DNA of 64,000 bases from Hormoscilla sp. GUM202 (GTDB taxonomy: Bacteria > Cyanobacteriota > Cyanobacteriia > Cyanobacteriales > Desertifilaceae): NCBI GenBank assembly GCA_005518205.2, contig RFFC02000016.1, positions 97,145-161,144 of the forward strand. Reading direction: 5' to 3'. Under the pieces are notes generated by a model, which saw only the letters and a program-made list of their open reading frames with translations, did not search any database and was not told where the DNA came from. Of this stretch, positions 1 to 8,164 are shown piece by piece (positions within the stretch are counted from its first letter, which is position 1; the number at the start of each line of letters is the position of its first letter). The position numbers were made by a program, and so were the translations under genes.

Positions 1-56
1 CTGAGTTCCCTCTAGTCTCAAAGTGCAATTAGGTAGACTATACAGAAGCTGAATGA

Positions 57-662
57 TCATGCCACCTCTCCATCAAACAAACTGGTCCAAAACCTTTGCA
101 TCCCATAGGTGCCAGTACAGAATAGCAGCTGGATCAACATTTTCATCGCTAACCGATTTAACTGGTCATCTTCCCGATAAACCGCCATACTAGAACGACG
201 TAGATTCATCCGACTCCGGAAGTGGACCCGGAAGCGTTCGGTGTAGTCTGACAGTCGAAAATGGTTTTCCAGCGGCAACTGCTTGCGAATAAGTTGCTCA
301 TAGTCTAATAATAACTGCCGGAGCAATATTGTCTGCCGCCGTGTCAAATGGCATGCGATCGCCACCAGGGCCTTAGCTTCCGTGAGGCTTAGACTGCCCC
401 GTGTATGCGATCGCCGGAAAGGGTTGGTGTTGCGTAAGCGCCAAAGAGATACCCGATTTTTAATAATTCCTCGTAGTTCTAACTGCTCGGAGGCTGCTAG
501 CATGGCTTGTGAACCGCCCAGATCCAATGCCTCTATTGCTAGTAAAATCAGGTCAATTTGCCACCTCGTGCGACGGGGACAGACGCTATCCCTCAGGGGT
601 GGTTCCGGCAGAGTGGACAAAATCAGTGGGTTTGACTGGGTGGGTGGACTGTTAGTTGGCAT
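57..662 (-). CDS. DUF3038-like conserved cyanobacterial protein
   Basis: Encodes about 201 residues. I recognise the central stretch (LILLAIEALDLGGSQAML and the following basic, leucine-rich helices) as the type found in cyanobacterial DUF3038 proteins, whose function is unknown. The frame is open further upstream to 821, but the extra 53 residues are basic, Pro/Arg-rich and overlap a palindromic repeat near 770-815, so I place the start at the ATG at 662 (MPTNSPPTQ). No membrane segment or signal peptide is visible; the protein looks soluble and helical. The gene diverges from apt, with about 285 bases between the two starts. Confidence 0.6.
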   Translation of the reverse strand: MPTNSPPTQSNPLILSTLPEPPLRDSVCPRRTRWQIDLILLAIEALDLGGSQAMLAASEQLELRGIIKNRVSLWRLRNTNPFRRSHTRGSLSLTEAKALVAIACHLTRRQTILLRQLLLDYEQLIRKQLPLENHFRLSDYTERFRVHFRSRMNLRRSSMAVYREDDQLNRLAMKMLIQLLFCTGTYGMQRFWTSLFDGEVA

Positions 663-749
663 TACGCTGTTACATTCATTTTGGCACCGTTCCGGAAAAA
701 TCGGGGCAAGAGGACAAGCTAGTCTTACTTTCACCATTACCATAACGGA

Positions 750-830
750 TGGGGGTCGCCTTCGAGGTCTCCCGGGAGCTTGATGTCCCCCGGACCCATG
801 GCGAAACCCGAGGGACATCATACTCCCACA
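750..830. repeat. palindromic repeat between DUF3038-like gene and apt
   Basis: The DNA holds a long imperfect inverted repeat with GATGTCCC on the left and GGGACATC on the right, preceded by a second small palindrome around CCCGGGAG. It lies in the divergent spacer and could form a hairpin in either transcript. No promoter boxes were convincing here. Confidence 0.4.
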
Positions 831-947
831 AAAGGGGAGACATCGATCCTACCTATCTACTGTACGATTTTTAGACATGCTCCGTCCAGGCTACGAGGCG
901 CAGAGGGAGCATGTATCAGATGACCTGGTTGAGGTAAGACAAACTCT

Positions 948-1463
948 ATGGATCTCAAGTCTCTCATTCGCGACATTCCGGACTTTCCCAAACCGGGAAT
1001 TATGTTTCGGGATATCACCACCCTCCTGCGCGACCCCGTAGGACTGCGCTACACCATAGATACTCTTGGTGCTAACTGCTCTAATTTATCGCCAGATTAT
1101 GTGGTGGGTATGGAGTCCCGGGGTTTCATTTTCGGCACGGTTCTGGCTTATCGACTGGGTTGTGGGTTTATTCCGGTCCGCAAACCGGGTAAGCTGCCAG
1201 CAGCGGTTTATGCTGCTGAGTACGATCTGGAGTACGGTAAAGACCGGCTGGAGCTGCATCAAGATGCGATGTCGCCTGTTGCCCGCGTTCTGATTGTAGA
1301 CGATCTGATTGCTACTGGTGGAACTGCTAATGCTACTGCTGAGTTGGTCCAGCAGGCAGGCTGCCAACTGGTGGGCTTTGCTTTTATCATTGAACTTAAG
1401 GATCTCGGTGGGCGCGATCGCCTGCCCGCCGATGTGCCAGTGATTACTCTGGTTGAGTATTAA
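948..1463 (+). CDS. apt: Adenine phosphoribosyltransferase
   Basis: Salvages adenine: adenine plus PRPP gives AMP plus pyrophosphate in the cytosol. The 171 residues match the usual length. The PRPP-binding loop [12 protein letters not shown] lies at about residues 114-125, and the N-terminal [15 protein letters not shown] segment and the [11 protein letters not shown] loop at 53-63 are family hallmarks. The ATG at 948 is preceded by GAGGT at a suitable distance. The gene is monocistronic as far as can be seen; the next plausible gene is more than 240 bases downstream. No defect is visible. Confidence 0.95.
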   Translation: MDLKSLIRDIPDFPKPGIMFRDITTLLRDPVGLRYTIDTLGANCSNLSPDYVVGMESRGFIFGTVLAYRLGCGFIPVRKPGKLPAAVYAAEYDLEYGKDRLELHQDAMSPVARVLIVDDLIATGGTANATAELVQQAGCQLVGFAFIIELKDLGGRDRLPADVPVITLVEY

Positions 1464-1710
1464 ACCTTTGGCTGCACTTGCCAAACCATCGATCGGGTTA
1501 AGTCATGTCTACTTACTCTCGGTCGAGGTGATTTTGCTCGCAATTCATGGGTTTTAACCTCTCGGTCGAGCAAATTTGAATCTGTTTTCAACTTCTAAGT
1601 GCTAGTCTATACTTTACAGCGCTTTTCAGGTTGATAGACTACGTACCAGCAGCCAGGATCTCAATATTCCGACAAATATTGCACTTCTTTTAGCAGATTA
1701 TGTTCGCAAT

Positions 1711-1905
1711 TTGGGAAGGGAACCTGAGATCGCAGCATTTCTAGATCGACCGGTAGCGGTTTTGGTGGCGATCGCAGATATAGAAACGGTTTCTTTAAGT
1801 AACAATAGTCGGTTTTTGGAGATTATCGAGCACTCTAGAAAACAGCAAAAAGCCGGGTTAGTTGTGAGGAGTGAGGATGTGCGGAAGAAATTAGGGTTAG
1901 GGTGA
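1711..1905 (+). CDS. Short hypothetical ORF, possibly a gene remnant
   Basis: A TTG codon opens a 64-residue frame (ending SEDVRKKLGLG). The same frame stays open back to 1606 with protein-like content (LNIPTNIALLLADYVRNLG) but has no ATG or GTG there, which suggests the 5' end of a longer gene was lost. No family recognised; the C-terminal part resembles small antitoxin-like proteins only loosely. The spacer from 1464 to 1600 holds a 12-bp direct repeat (CTCTCGGTCGAG at 1516 and 1559) and nothing else I can name. Confidence 0.3.
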   Translation: MGREPEIAAFLDRPVAVLVAIADIETVSLSNNSRFLEIIEHSRKQQKAGLVVRSEDVRKKLGLG

Positions 1906-1944
1906 GAGGATATTATCAGACTACAATTAGCAATTAACGATTAG

Positions 1945-2003
1945 CACGCGGTGTCTGTCCCATGGCTCGTCCTTCAGGACAAGAGCATGGGTCAGACGCC
2001 GCT
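1945..2003. repeat. Hairpin repeat element (GTCCTTCAGGAC core)
   Basis: An extended imperfect palindrome of about 55 bp centred on TCCTTCAGGA: outer arms GGTGTCTG / CAGACGCC, inner arms CCCATGGCTC / GAGCATGGG. A diverged copy lies inside mltA near 57300-57345 in the opposite orientation; the two share GTCCTTCAGGACAAGAGCA exactly, and where the arms differ they stay complementary. A shorter relative (GTGCTCTTGTCCC) is at 55614. This copy lies just upstream of the ABC permease gene. Confidence 0.65.
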
Positions 2004-2072
2004 TCACGCTTCGGTACGCGCACTACGTATAAGCAATTAGCAATTATGACCAATGAAACGTTTCTATATGTA

Positions 2073-3038
2073 ATGAAAAGGTTGTTGCAGGCGCTGTTGA
2101 CGCTGTTGTTGGCATCGGCGTTGAGCTTTTTCATTATTCAACTGGCCCCAGGGGATTACCTGGATACGTTGCGACAAAATCCTCAGATTTCGCCTGAAAG
2201 AATTGAGGAACTTCGACAACAGTTTGGCTTGGATAAACCAGCAATTGTACAATATGGACGCTGGCTATCGCGAATTGTTACTGCTGGGGATTTTGGCACC
2301 AGTTTCGTTTATCAGCGATCGGTGGCCTCTCTGCTGTGGGAACGAATTCCCAATACCCTGCTGCTGGCGATCGCTTCTTTGGCGATTACCTGGGCGATCG
2401 CGATTCCTCTGGGGATAGTAGGAGCTATTAACCAAAATAACAAAATTGACCAATTTTTGCGAGTCATCAGCTACATGGGTCAGGGTTTTCCCAGTTTCAT
2501 CACGGCGCTGTTGCTGCTGTTTTTAGCCCAGAATCTTTCGCCTCTGTTCCCGGTGGGTGGGATGACGAGCATCGACCACGCTGACTTATCCTGGTTTGGG
2601 AAAGTATTAGATATCGGTTGGCATATGTTCTTACCTACCTTGGCCTTGAGTATCACCAGTTTTGCTGGTTTGCAGCGCCTGACTCGCGGACAGTTGTTGG
2701 ATGTTTTGCGCCAAGACTATATTCGCACGGCCCGTGCTAAGGGATTGCCAGAAAACCGGGTACTCTACGTGCATGCACTCCGCAATGCTGTTAATCCCCT
2801 GATTACGCTGCTGGGTTTTGAATTTGCTAGCTTGTTGAGTGGTGCTTTCATTGCCGAAACTTTCTTTAACTGGCCGGGTTTGGGACGTCTGATCTTGCAG
2901 GCGGTAACTGCTCAAGACCTCTATCTGGTGATGGCCAGCCTGATGATGGGGGCTGTAATGTTAATTGTCGGCAATCTCTTGGCCGACTTGCTGCTGAAAG
3001 TTGTCGATCCGAGAATTAAGCTAGAAGACCTCAAATAA
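2073..3038 (+). CDS. ABC transporter permease, DppB/OppB type (peptide/nickel family)
   Basis: Integral inner-membrane subunit of a binding-protein-dependent importer for oligopeptides, nickel or a similar solute. About 321 residues with six predicted membrane segments. The N-terminal signature (FFIIQLAPGD, then QFGLDKP) and the cytoplasmic EAA-type loop (DYIRTARAKGL, then ALRNAVNPLITLLG) are typical of DppB-like permeases. An upstream in-frame ATG at 1962 would add residues encoded by a repeat element, and 2046 is another candidate; I prefer 2073 (MKRLLQALL). Binding protein, second permease and ATPases are not beside it, which is common in cyanobacteria. The next gene starts 5 bases after its stop. 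Confidence 0.85.
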   Translation: MKRLLQALLTLLLASALSFFIIQLAPGDYLDTLRQNPQISPERIEELRQQFGLDKPAIVQYGRWLSRIVTAGDFGTSFVYQRSVASLLWERIPNTLLLAIASLAITWAIAIPLGIVGAINQNNKIDQFLRVISYMGQGFPSFITALLLLFLAQNLSPLFPVGGMTSIDHADLSWFGKVLDIGWHMFLPTLALSITSFAGLQRLTRGQLLDVLRQDYIRTARAKGLPENRVLYVHALRNAVNPLITLLGFEFASLLSGAFIAETFFNWPGLGRLILQAVTAQDLYLVMASLMMGAVMLIVGNLLADLLLKVVDPRIKLEDLK

Positions 3039-3043
3039 TCATT

Positions 3044-3331
3044 ATGTCTTTTCAAGTCCATTATATACTGCGTTCCCAACAAGATGGTAAATATCTGGCA
3101 GCCCATCCAGATGGGAGTCAGGGGTCGGGCTATTTACTGATGTTTCGTGAGGATTTCGAGGCCCGCAGTTTTATCAATACTCATGGGGCAGATATGGCCT
3201 ATCGCTTTGCTGTGGAGGCGGTTCCGGAAACTCAGTTAAAAAATCTGCTGAAACGTTGGGATTTTATTGGCGTTGGCCTGGTTGTTGACCCCCTCATTCC
3301 CAAAGTTGAGTTTTTGTCTCAGGATTTGTGA
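3044..3331 (+). CDS. Conserved hypothetical protein, co-transcribed with the permease
   Basis: Encodes 95 residues (MSFQVHYILRSQQDGKYL). It begins 5 bases after the permease stop codon, so translation is probably coupled. The composition is that of a small soluble alpha/beta protein with no signal peptide or membrane span. I do not recognise a named domain; the tight linkage is the only functional hint. Confidence 0.6.
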   Translation: MSFQVHYILRSQQDGKYLAAHPDGSQGSGYLLMFREDFEARSFINTHGADMAYRFAVEAVPETQLKNLLKRWDFIGVGLVVDPLIPKVEFLSQDL

Positions 3332-3372
3332 ATTGTTACAGGAGCGCTATTGTTAATGGCTAATTGCGTTTT

Positions 3373-3462
3373 TCTCTCGTTCCCAGGTAGAACCTGGGAA
3401 CGGTATTCGGAGGCTCCCGCCTCCTTGGCCTCTGTGCCTACTCAAGTCTATCATCCCTTTAA
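3373..3462. repeat. Double-hairpin dispersed repeat (CGTTCCCAGG type)
   Basis: Hairpin 1 is CGTTCCCAGG / CCTGGGAACG, hairpin 2 is GGAGGC / GCCTCC, followed by a tail containing GTGCCTA and TCAAGTCTATCAT. The same architecture recurs at 12203-12262 with the tail at 12367, where hairpin 1 reads CGTTACCAGG / CCTGGTAACG: both arms changed together. Confidence 0.6.
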
Positions 3463-3478
3463 CAAAATGGTATTAGTA

Positions 3479-3510
3479 GTAGGTTGGGTTTCCGCACGAA
3501 ACCCAACCAT
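3479..3510. repeat. GGTTGGGTTTC inverted repeat
   Basis: GGTTGGGTTTC and GAAACCCAACC flank a 5-base loop (CGCAC). Copies of this family are also at 4786-4817, 8123-8155 and, in a longer arrangement, 16854-16937. It lies downstream of two convergent genes and could act as a terminator hairpin, though there is no T tract. Confidence 0.65.
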
Positions 3511-3550
3511 CCAGATGTTGTTATGACCATCTGCGTCAAATATTGCTGCC

Positions 3551-4567
3551 CTAATAAGGTCGCCAAATTTCAATATAGGTGTCTTGAAATCCGGGATTGT
3601 GAGGGTTGCCACCGCCACTGACTAAACTCTTGCCATCGGGACTAAAAATCAAGCTTCTAACTGTACCTTGATGGGCTTCTTTATAAGTCGCGATTTCCTT
3701 TTGGTCCCTCAAATTCCAAATTTTGATATTAGAGTCATAACCACCACTAGCTAAAATGCCATCTTTGGAAATCGCGATCGCGTATACTCCACAAATCCTC
3801 TTTTCTTCATTTGTCTCATCCAAGCAAGAATATTCTTCGCACCTGTCATTATTATCCGAGTTAGCCTGGCAATAGTGAACCATTCTACTGGGTTCTGGGT
3901 TTGACACAGAACTGTCCACATCTAAGACATATATATGTCCTGGCAAAGTTTTAATCCGCTGTCTTGTTTCTGCATCCCACAGTTCGATAATGCCACTCTC
4001 ACCAGCGCTAGCTAAAATCTGACGTTGCGAGCAGCCCTTGGGAAGAAAGGCGACAGACATGACGCTACCCTCATGATTCAGTTCTCCAAGATAGTGTTCC
4101 TCCGTATAGCGTTCCTCCGTTTCCAGCTTTTTTGCATCCCAAAATTTGATTGTGCCATCGCCGCTGGCACTAACTAAAATCTTACCATCAGGGCTGAAAG
4201 CCATTTCCGAGACGACCCTGTTATGATCTGTCCAGTTATATTTCTCTTTTTTTCTTGACCAATCCCAAAGTTTTATCGTGCCATCTGCACTACCACTAAC
4301 TAAAATCTTGCCATCCCCACTGAAAGCGAGACTATATACTTCGTCATTATGTTTGCCCAGGGATTTTTTGTTAATGTATTTTCCCCAGCAATACTTCCTT
4401 CCTGGTAGCGGAGAGTAGGCTGCAACCTTACAATAACTTCTGTTGAGGATGGGAATCACTGGTAAACATGTCACTACAGCAGCTATAAATCCAACTACTC
4501 CTACTACAGCGCCTCCGACCTTTTTTGGGGAGGTATTCCCACCGTTAGAAGGCGGTGATGGTGTCAT
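3551..4567 (-). CDS. WD40-repeat protein with N-terminal membrane anchor
   Basis: 338 residues. A hydrophobic segment at about 19-40 (VVGVVGFIAAVVTCLPVIPI) probably anchors the protein, leaving a WD40 region outside the membrane. At least four or five recognisable WD40 blades follow, including KLWDW, KFWDA, ELWDA and KIWNL endings with SPDGKILVS strands. WD40 blades are scaffolds for protein-protein contact; no catalytic domain is present, so the partner is unknown. A full propeller usually needs six or seven blades; the region at about 195-240 is Cys-rich and irregular (SSVSNPEPSRMVHYC) and may be a degenerate blade or insertion. No neighbours suggest a pathway. Confidence 0.75.
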   Translation of the reverse strand: MTPSPPSNGGNTSPKKVGGAVVGVVGFIAAVVTCLPVIPILNRSYCKVAAYSPLPGRKYCWGKYINKKSLGKHNDEVYSLAFSGDGKILVSGSADGTIKLWDWSRKKEKYNWTDHNRVVSEMAFSPDGKILVSASGDGTIKFWDAKKLETEERYTEEHYLGELNHEGSVMSVAFLPKGCSQRQILASAGESGIIELWDAETRQRIKTLPGHIYVLDVDSSVSNPEPSRMVHYCQANSDNNDRCEEYSCLDETNEEKRICGVYAIAISKDGILASGGYDSNIKIWNLRDQKEIATYKEAHQGTVRSLIFSPDGKSLVSGGGNPHNPGFQDTYIEIWRPY

Positions 4568-4785
4568 ATTTGTTGGACTCCTTGATTGTGATGCATTTAA
4601 ATTACATAGTCAAAAATGTGGCAGGCTGGGTGGCTGAAACGCTTATGGGTCGAGGGTTGCCACGATTTTATTCTAAGCCCGAATATGCAGTGAGCGATGC
4701 GCGACAGCTTACACTATTCGATCCCAAGCTCTGCTTCTTGTCAATATCCTTTTCCCTCTTACTCACTGCCATGCACCAGATGTAT

Positions 4786-4817
4786 CGGTTGGGTTTCGTG
4801 GGTCAACCCAACCTACG
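4786..4817. repeat. GGTTGGGTTTCG inverted repeat copy
   Basis: GGTTGGGTTTC and CAACCCAACC arms around a short loop; same family as 3479. The rest of the 4568-4961 spacer has no gene I can support. Confidence 0.55.
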
Positions 4818-4961
4818 ATCGGACAGGTTTTTCAGACAAAAAAACGATCGCCTTGGGGATGAGAGACTTTTGCCCGAAGCTCTTGGCGATCGCTATTAAG
4901 CCCGCTTTGCGGACTGGGTTTCCATTACGCCAGGACTGAGCCTGGGTGAGGGGATGGGCAA

Positions 4962-5034
4962 TGGAGCTAAGCGGACTCGAACCGCTGGCCCCCTCAATGC
5001 CATTGAGGTGCTCTACCAACTGAGCTATAGCCCC
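4962..5034 (-). tRNA. tRNA-Ala (anticodon GGC)
   Basis: Read on the minus strand, a 73-nt cloverleaf starts GGGGCTA and ends TAGCTCC plus discriminator A, giving a 7-bp acceptor stem. The D arm contains GCTCAGTTGGTAGAGC, the anticodon stem is CCTCA/TGAGG with loop ATGGCAT (anticodon GGC, reading GCC and GCU alanine codons), and the T arm contains GGTTCGAGTCC. The CCA end is not encoded. No intron. It lies upstream of raf1 in the opposite orientation. Confidence 0.95.
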
Positions 5035-5201
5035 ACGCGCTTTTACTATAATGACTTATCTACTTTCAGTTTGTCAAGTCCTAGAGAAAAATTTTTTTTC
5101 CGACTTCCCCCACAAGGGCAGGGGCTTCAGGGTAAACTCCCTCTGGGAGCGGCTTTCGGCCCTTTATTGTTTTTTGACAACTTCTCGGAGGACGATATCA
5201 A

Positions 5202-6245
5202 ATGACTGACACTGCACGAGATATGCTGCATGCGCTCCGGCGTAAGGAAGGTTCCTGGGTGGAATGGGGACAGGCGATCGCCCACCTGCAAAAAGCTGGC
5301 TATAAACCAGTGCAAATCTTTGAAGATACTGGTATTGAGGCCGTCCAACAAAATCAGATCGTCGTGGCCTCCCAGGTTTACACCAGTATCCTGAATGCTA
5401 ATGCACCGGAACCGGTCCTGCAATATTTCCAGCAAAAAGGCAGCGATCGCCTCTATGAGTTTCGCATCCTGGCCACCGCCGAACGGGCCGCTGCTGCGGA
5501 ATTCGTGGTGGCCCAAAACCTGGATGCCGATGAGGCCCACGAACTGGCTAAGGCCATGAAGGATCTGTCCCGGATGCGGATGCTACCAGAAGGGTTTTCT
5601 CGGCAACCGGGGGATGCTATTGCCTACCAGTGCTGGAAAACTGCCCGCCAGCACAACGATCTGCAAGATCGATCGCGTTTAATTGCTAAGGGCTTGAAAT
5701 TTGCCCAAACTGCGGGGGCCCGACAGGCGATCGAGCGGTTACTGACTGATTTTACTGTGGTCCCCAAGCGTCCTGCCCCGATCTTACCGGTCTATCGCTT
5801 GGAATCAGCGGAAGATTTACCCAGGGTGCTCCCGGTTGTGGGGGAACTACCTCTGAGTGCCGCTGACTTGCAAGCGGTCCCCATTACTGATGAGACGGAA
5901 CCTTTCGGCCTGGTGAAGTTTGCCGGTCAGGGGGCTTGGGTACCGGTACCTGGATGGCAAGTCGTGCGCGGTGCCGAAGACCCAGTGGCCATTCTCGGTA
6001 CTAGCGACCAGTTGCCAAATGCCGTTCTCGGTCCCCCTGAACCTGTCCTGATTATTGTAGACCGATCGCAGCGTCAGTGGGATGCCGACAGCTACTTTCT
6101 CGCGGAAATGGGCGATCGACTGGAAATACAGTGGTTAGAAACTGCCCCGGATGTTTCCCTGCTGGGAAGGGTTTTGTTAGTTGTTCGTCCCAAGCGCATT
6201 CTGGATGAAGACTTGACTAAAGACCCCTGGCAAGTAGATGAATAG
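5202..6245 (+). CDS. raf1: RuBisCO accumulation factor 1
   Basis: Raf1 is a dimeric assembly chaperone that holds RbcL antiparallel dimers on their way to RbcL8 cores. The 347 residues match cyanobacterial Raf1: an N-terminal all-helical domain (about 1-185, including GSWVEWGQAIAHLQKAGYK and the GIEAVQQNQIVVASQVY stretch), a short linker, and a C-terminal beta domain (about 200-335, with LPVVGELPLSAADL and WQVVRGAEDPVAILG). Start ATG at 5202 is preceded by GGAGG about ten bases away. RuBisCO genes are not in this window, as expected for a stand-alone chaperone gene. Intact. Confidence 0.9.
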   Translation: MTDTARDMLHALRRKEGSWVEWGQAIAHLQKAGYKPVQIFEDTGIEAVQQNQIVVASQVYTSILNANAPEPVLQYFQQKGSDRLYEFRILATAERAAAAEFVVAQNLDADEAHELAKAMKDLSRMRMLPEGFSRQPGDAIAYQCWKTARQHNDLQDRSRLIAKGLKFAQTAGARQAIERLLTDFTVVPKRPAPILPVYRLESAEDLPRVLPVVGELPLSAADLQAVPITDETEPFGLVKFAGQGAWVPVPGWQVVRGAEDPVAILGTSDQLPNAVLGPPEPVLIIVDRSQRQWDADSYFLAEMGDRLEIQWLETAPDVSLLGRVLLVVRPKRILDEDLTKDPWQVDE

Positions 6246-6294
6246 AGTATATGTGGGTGCATCTCATATTTGCGAGGCAAATATGAGATGCACC

Positions 6295-6627
6295 CTATAC
6301 CTCATTCTGTTTTGCAGGAGGCAGAAGTATGGGGTTGGCTTGATATTCGTCCATGCTAGTTTCTTGGATGCGAGCGCTATCCAGATAGTTGATTAACATT
6401 TGATAGGTGGTGGGTTGGTCTAATTCTTTAATTTCTAATGCTAAATCGAATAGCCCTCGTTCCCAGATCGGCAGATCTCGCGTCAAACATAAAGGATGCC
6501 CTGTTAAAATAAACCATGCATCTCCTTTCAACATTCCTTGGGCATCGTGCAATAGTTGACGCACTCGTTCGGGGTCTTGTTTATCTAAATCGTCAATAGC
6601 TATGACAACGCGACGATATTTTTTCAA
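6295..6627 (-). pseudogene. C-terminal fragment of a P-loop NTPase
   Basis: The 110-residue frame begins close to a Walker B-like strand (VVIAIDDLDKQ) and continues with a helix and strand (GDAWFILTGHPLC) typical of AAA/STAND-type ATPases. The Walker A half is missing: upstream, at 6628-6700, the sequence is unrelated spacer. I read it as the surviving piece of a larger ATPase gene. KAP- or STAND-like regulators of the kind found in defence or signalling genes are possible, but the fragment is too short to decide. Confidence 0.55.
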
Positions 6628-6923
6628 GGCCTGTCATGGGTTGACCGGCGGAAGGTACCTCAGACTCCGAGACTAAGTAGTTCGTAATTCGTAGTTCGAC
6701 CTTCGTAGTTCTCAGTTGGACACCAGAGAGCTTCAAATGAGTAAAGTTACTGGAGTCAGCTCAGCAACGGCCACTGTCCGATCGCGATCGCACAAACTAC
6801 TGGGCCCCGAATGTCTTTCCAGCAATGCTTGACCTACAAATATGGGCTGGCCAATGAGTTGACATGGGCACCCGATAGAATATAGTAGAACAGACAAGAG
6901 CGTCAAGCAGGGGAGATCGCCGG

Positions 6924-7647
6924 TTGCAAATCCGAGAGATAATCAATAAATTAAGAGACCAGACCGAGACAGCTAGCGCAGTCGCGCCCCAAGAAGCCGA
7001 GAAGTTAAAGAAGATCCTCAACTGGGTACACAAAGAAAAGCCGGGGAAGTTGACAGCCAAGAAATACGTGCTACTATTTCTCAAGCAGCTCGTGTTAGAT
7101 ATAGATGCGTGGCTGAAAATAGAATCCCTGCCCACCGAGGCGGAGAAAACCGAGGCGTTGAAGCGCATGTCACCAACGGTGAGATATTGGTATAGTGAAT
7201 TATTGCCCAAATGGTTGAGGAATTATGACCCCAAGTTTTATAAATGGAAACACAGGATGATGAAGGGAGAGTACGCAGATGCGGATAGGGAGTTAATAAA
7301 AGCACTTATAAATCAAATATCAAGTCGTCAAGGGGATGGGGTGTCCCGTTTAATAGCAGATATGTCAATGGCAACGGATATAATCGTTAGTAATAGTCAA
7401 GAAAAACCCCTCTGTACGCAACTAGACTCAAAGTGCCGATGAATATACTCAAGAGAAGGAGGCAAGCTGGGAAGAAACTCTATGGTACTGGGGCATAGAG
7501 AGAGGACTATTCATCAGCTATAATCCAGCTATAGAGGATTATGTAAATCAGGTGGTTAACATCGCCAAGTATAATAGCGACAATATCAAACCAGCAAAGT
7601 ACCAAAAATTCAGATTAGAAAAGCGCAGAAAGCAGAAAGTCAAATAG
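6924..7647 (+). pseudogene. Hypothetical gene with frameshift near 7430
   Basis: A TTG-started frame gives 172 residues (MQIREIINKLRDQ to DSKCR) and stops at 7442. A second frame, plus one, continues from about 7438 with good coding character (WEETLWYWGIERGLF, then KYQKFRLEKRRKQKVK) and ends with TAG at 7645-7647, directly before the Shine-Dalgarno of the next gene. One gene broken by a frameshift explains both halves; the joined product would be about 240 residues, helical and rich in Lys/Glu. The junction carries CTAGACTCAAAGTGC, similar to CTAGTCTCAAAGTGC at 13-27 of the window, so a small repeat may have caused it. No family recognised. Confidence 0.5.
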
Positions 7648-7657
7648 GAGGCCCAGG

Positions 7658-8107
7658 GTGACAGAAAACACCAATTCCCGAGAAGAACGAATTGCCCAAG
7701 TCCTGGAGGCTGTAGAAGCAGCGCAACAATTGCAAGGGGACTGGCTGAATTACGGCCTAGACTGTATCGATCGCTATGTTGATGTAGAGGGAGAATGGTG
7801 GGACACATCGGATGAGGAATATTCGAGGAAAGAAGAGATGATCGAGTTTCTCTCCAGTGAGGACAAAGTAGCGATGCGGGTACGAGAACGGCTCAAAGCC
7901 GAGTCAATTTCTCAAATAGCAGCAGCGTTGGAAACATGTCTGGGCATTTGCGAGGAAGAGAAGAGAACTTATGGGGTGAAAAATATTCTCGCAGGTTCTC
8001 TGGTGGGGGCGATCGTGCGCGAGAAAAGGGTTGAAGAGGATGAGGAAATAGAATTGCTGGACTTAGCAGAAGAATTGCTGGAGAAGTTGGACGATATTTT
8101 CAATTAA
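7658..8107 (+). CDS. Acidic hypothetical protein
   Basis: A GTG start at 7658 lies 6 bases after an AGGAGG ribosome-binding site that overlaps the end of the preceding gene. The 149-residue product is strongly acidic and helical (LEAVEAAQQLQGDWLNYG; C-terminal LDLAEELLEKLDDIFN). Likely co-transcribed with the broken gene upstream. No named domain recognised. It could be a chaperone-like or immunity-like partner, but nothing shows this directly. Confidence 0.6.
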   Translation: MTENTNSREERIAQVLEAVEAAQQLQGDWLNYGLDCIDRYVDVEGEWWDTSDEEYSRKEEMIEFLSSEDKVAMRVRERLKAESISQIAAALETCLGICEEEKRTYGVKNILAGSLVGAIVREKRVEEDEEIELLDLAEELLEKLDDIFN

Positions 8108-8122
8108 CCGTTTGTAGTAATC

Positions 8123-8155
8123 GTAGGTTGGGTCTCCGCAAGAAACCCAACCTAC
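8123..8155. repeat. GTAGGTTGGGTCTC inverted repeat copy
   Basis: GTAGGTTGGGT and ACCCAACCTAC arms with one mismatch inside; lies between two convergent genes (acidic hypothetical and urtD) and may serve as a bidirectional terminator. Confidence 0.6.
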
Positions 8156-8164
8156 AGTTGCTGA

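Noticed and set aside
663..821. N-terminal extension of the DUF3038-like protein
   Set aside because: The extra residues are Arg/Pro-rich, overlap a palindromic repeat and do not look like protein; the ATG at 662 begins the family-like part.
1962..2072. Long N-terminus for the DppB-like permease
   Set aside because: These codons are the hairpin repeat itself; the membrane protein starts naturally at 2073.
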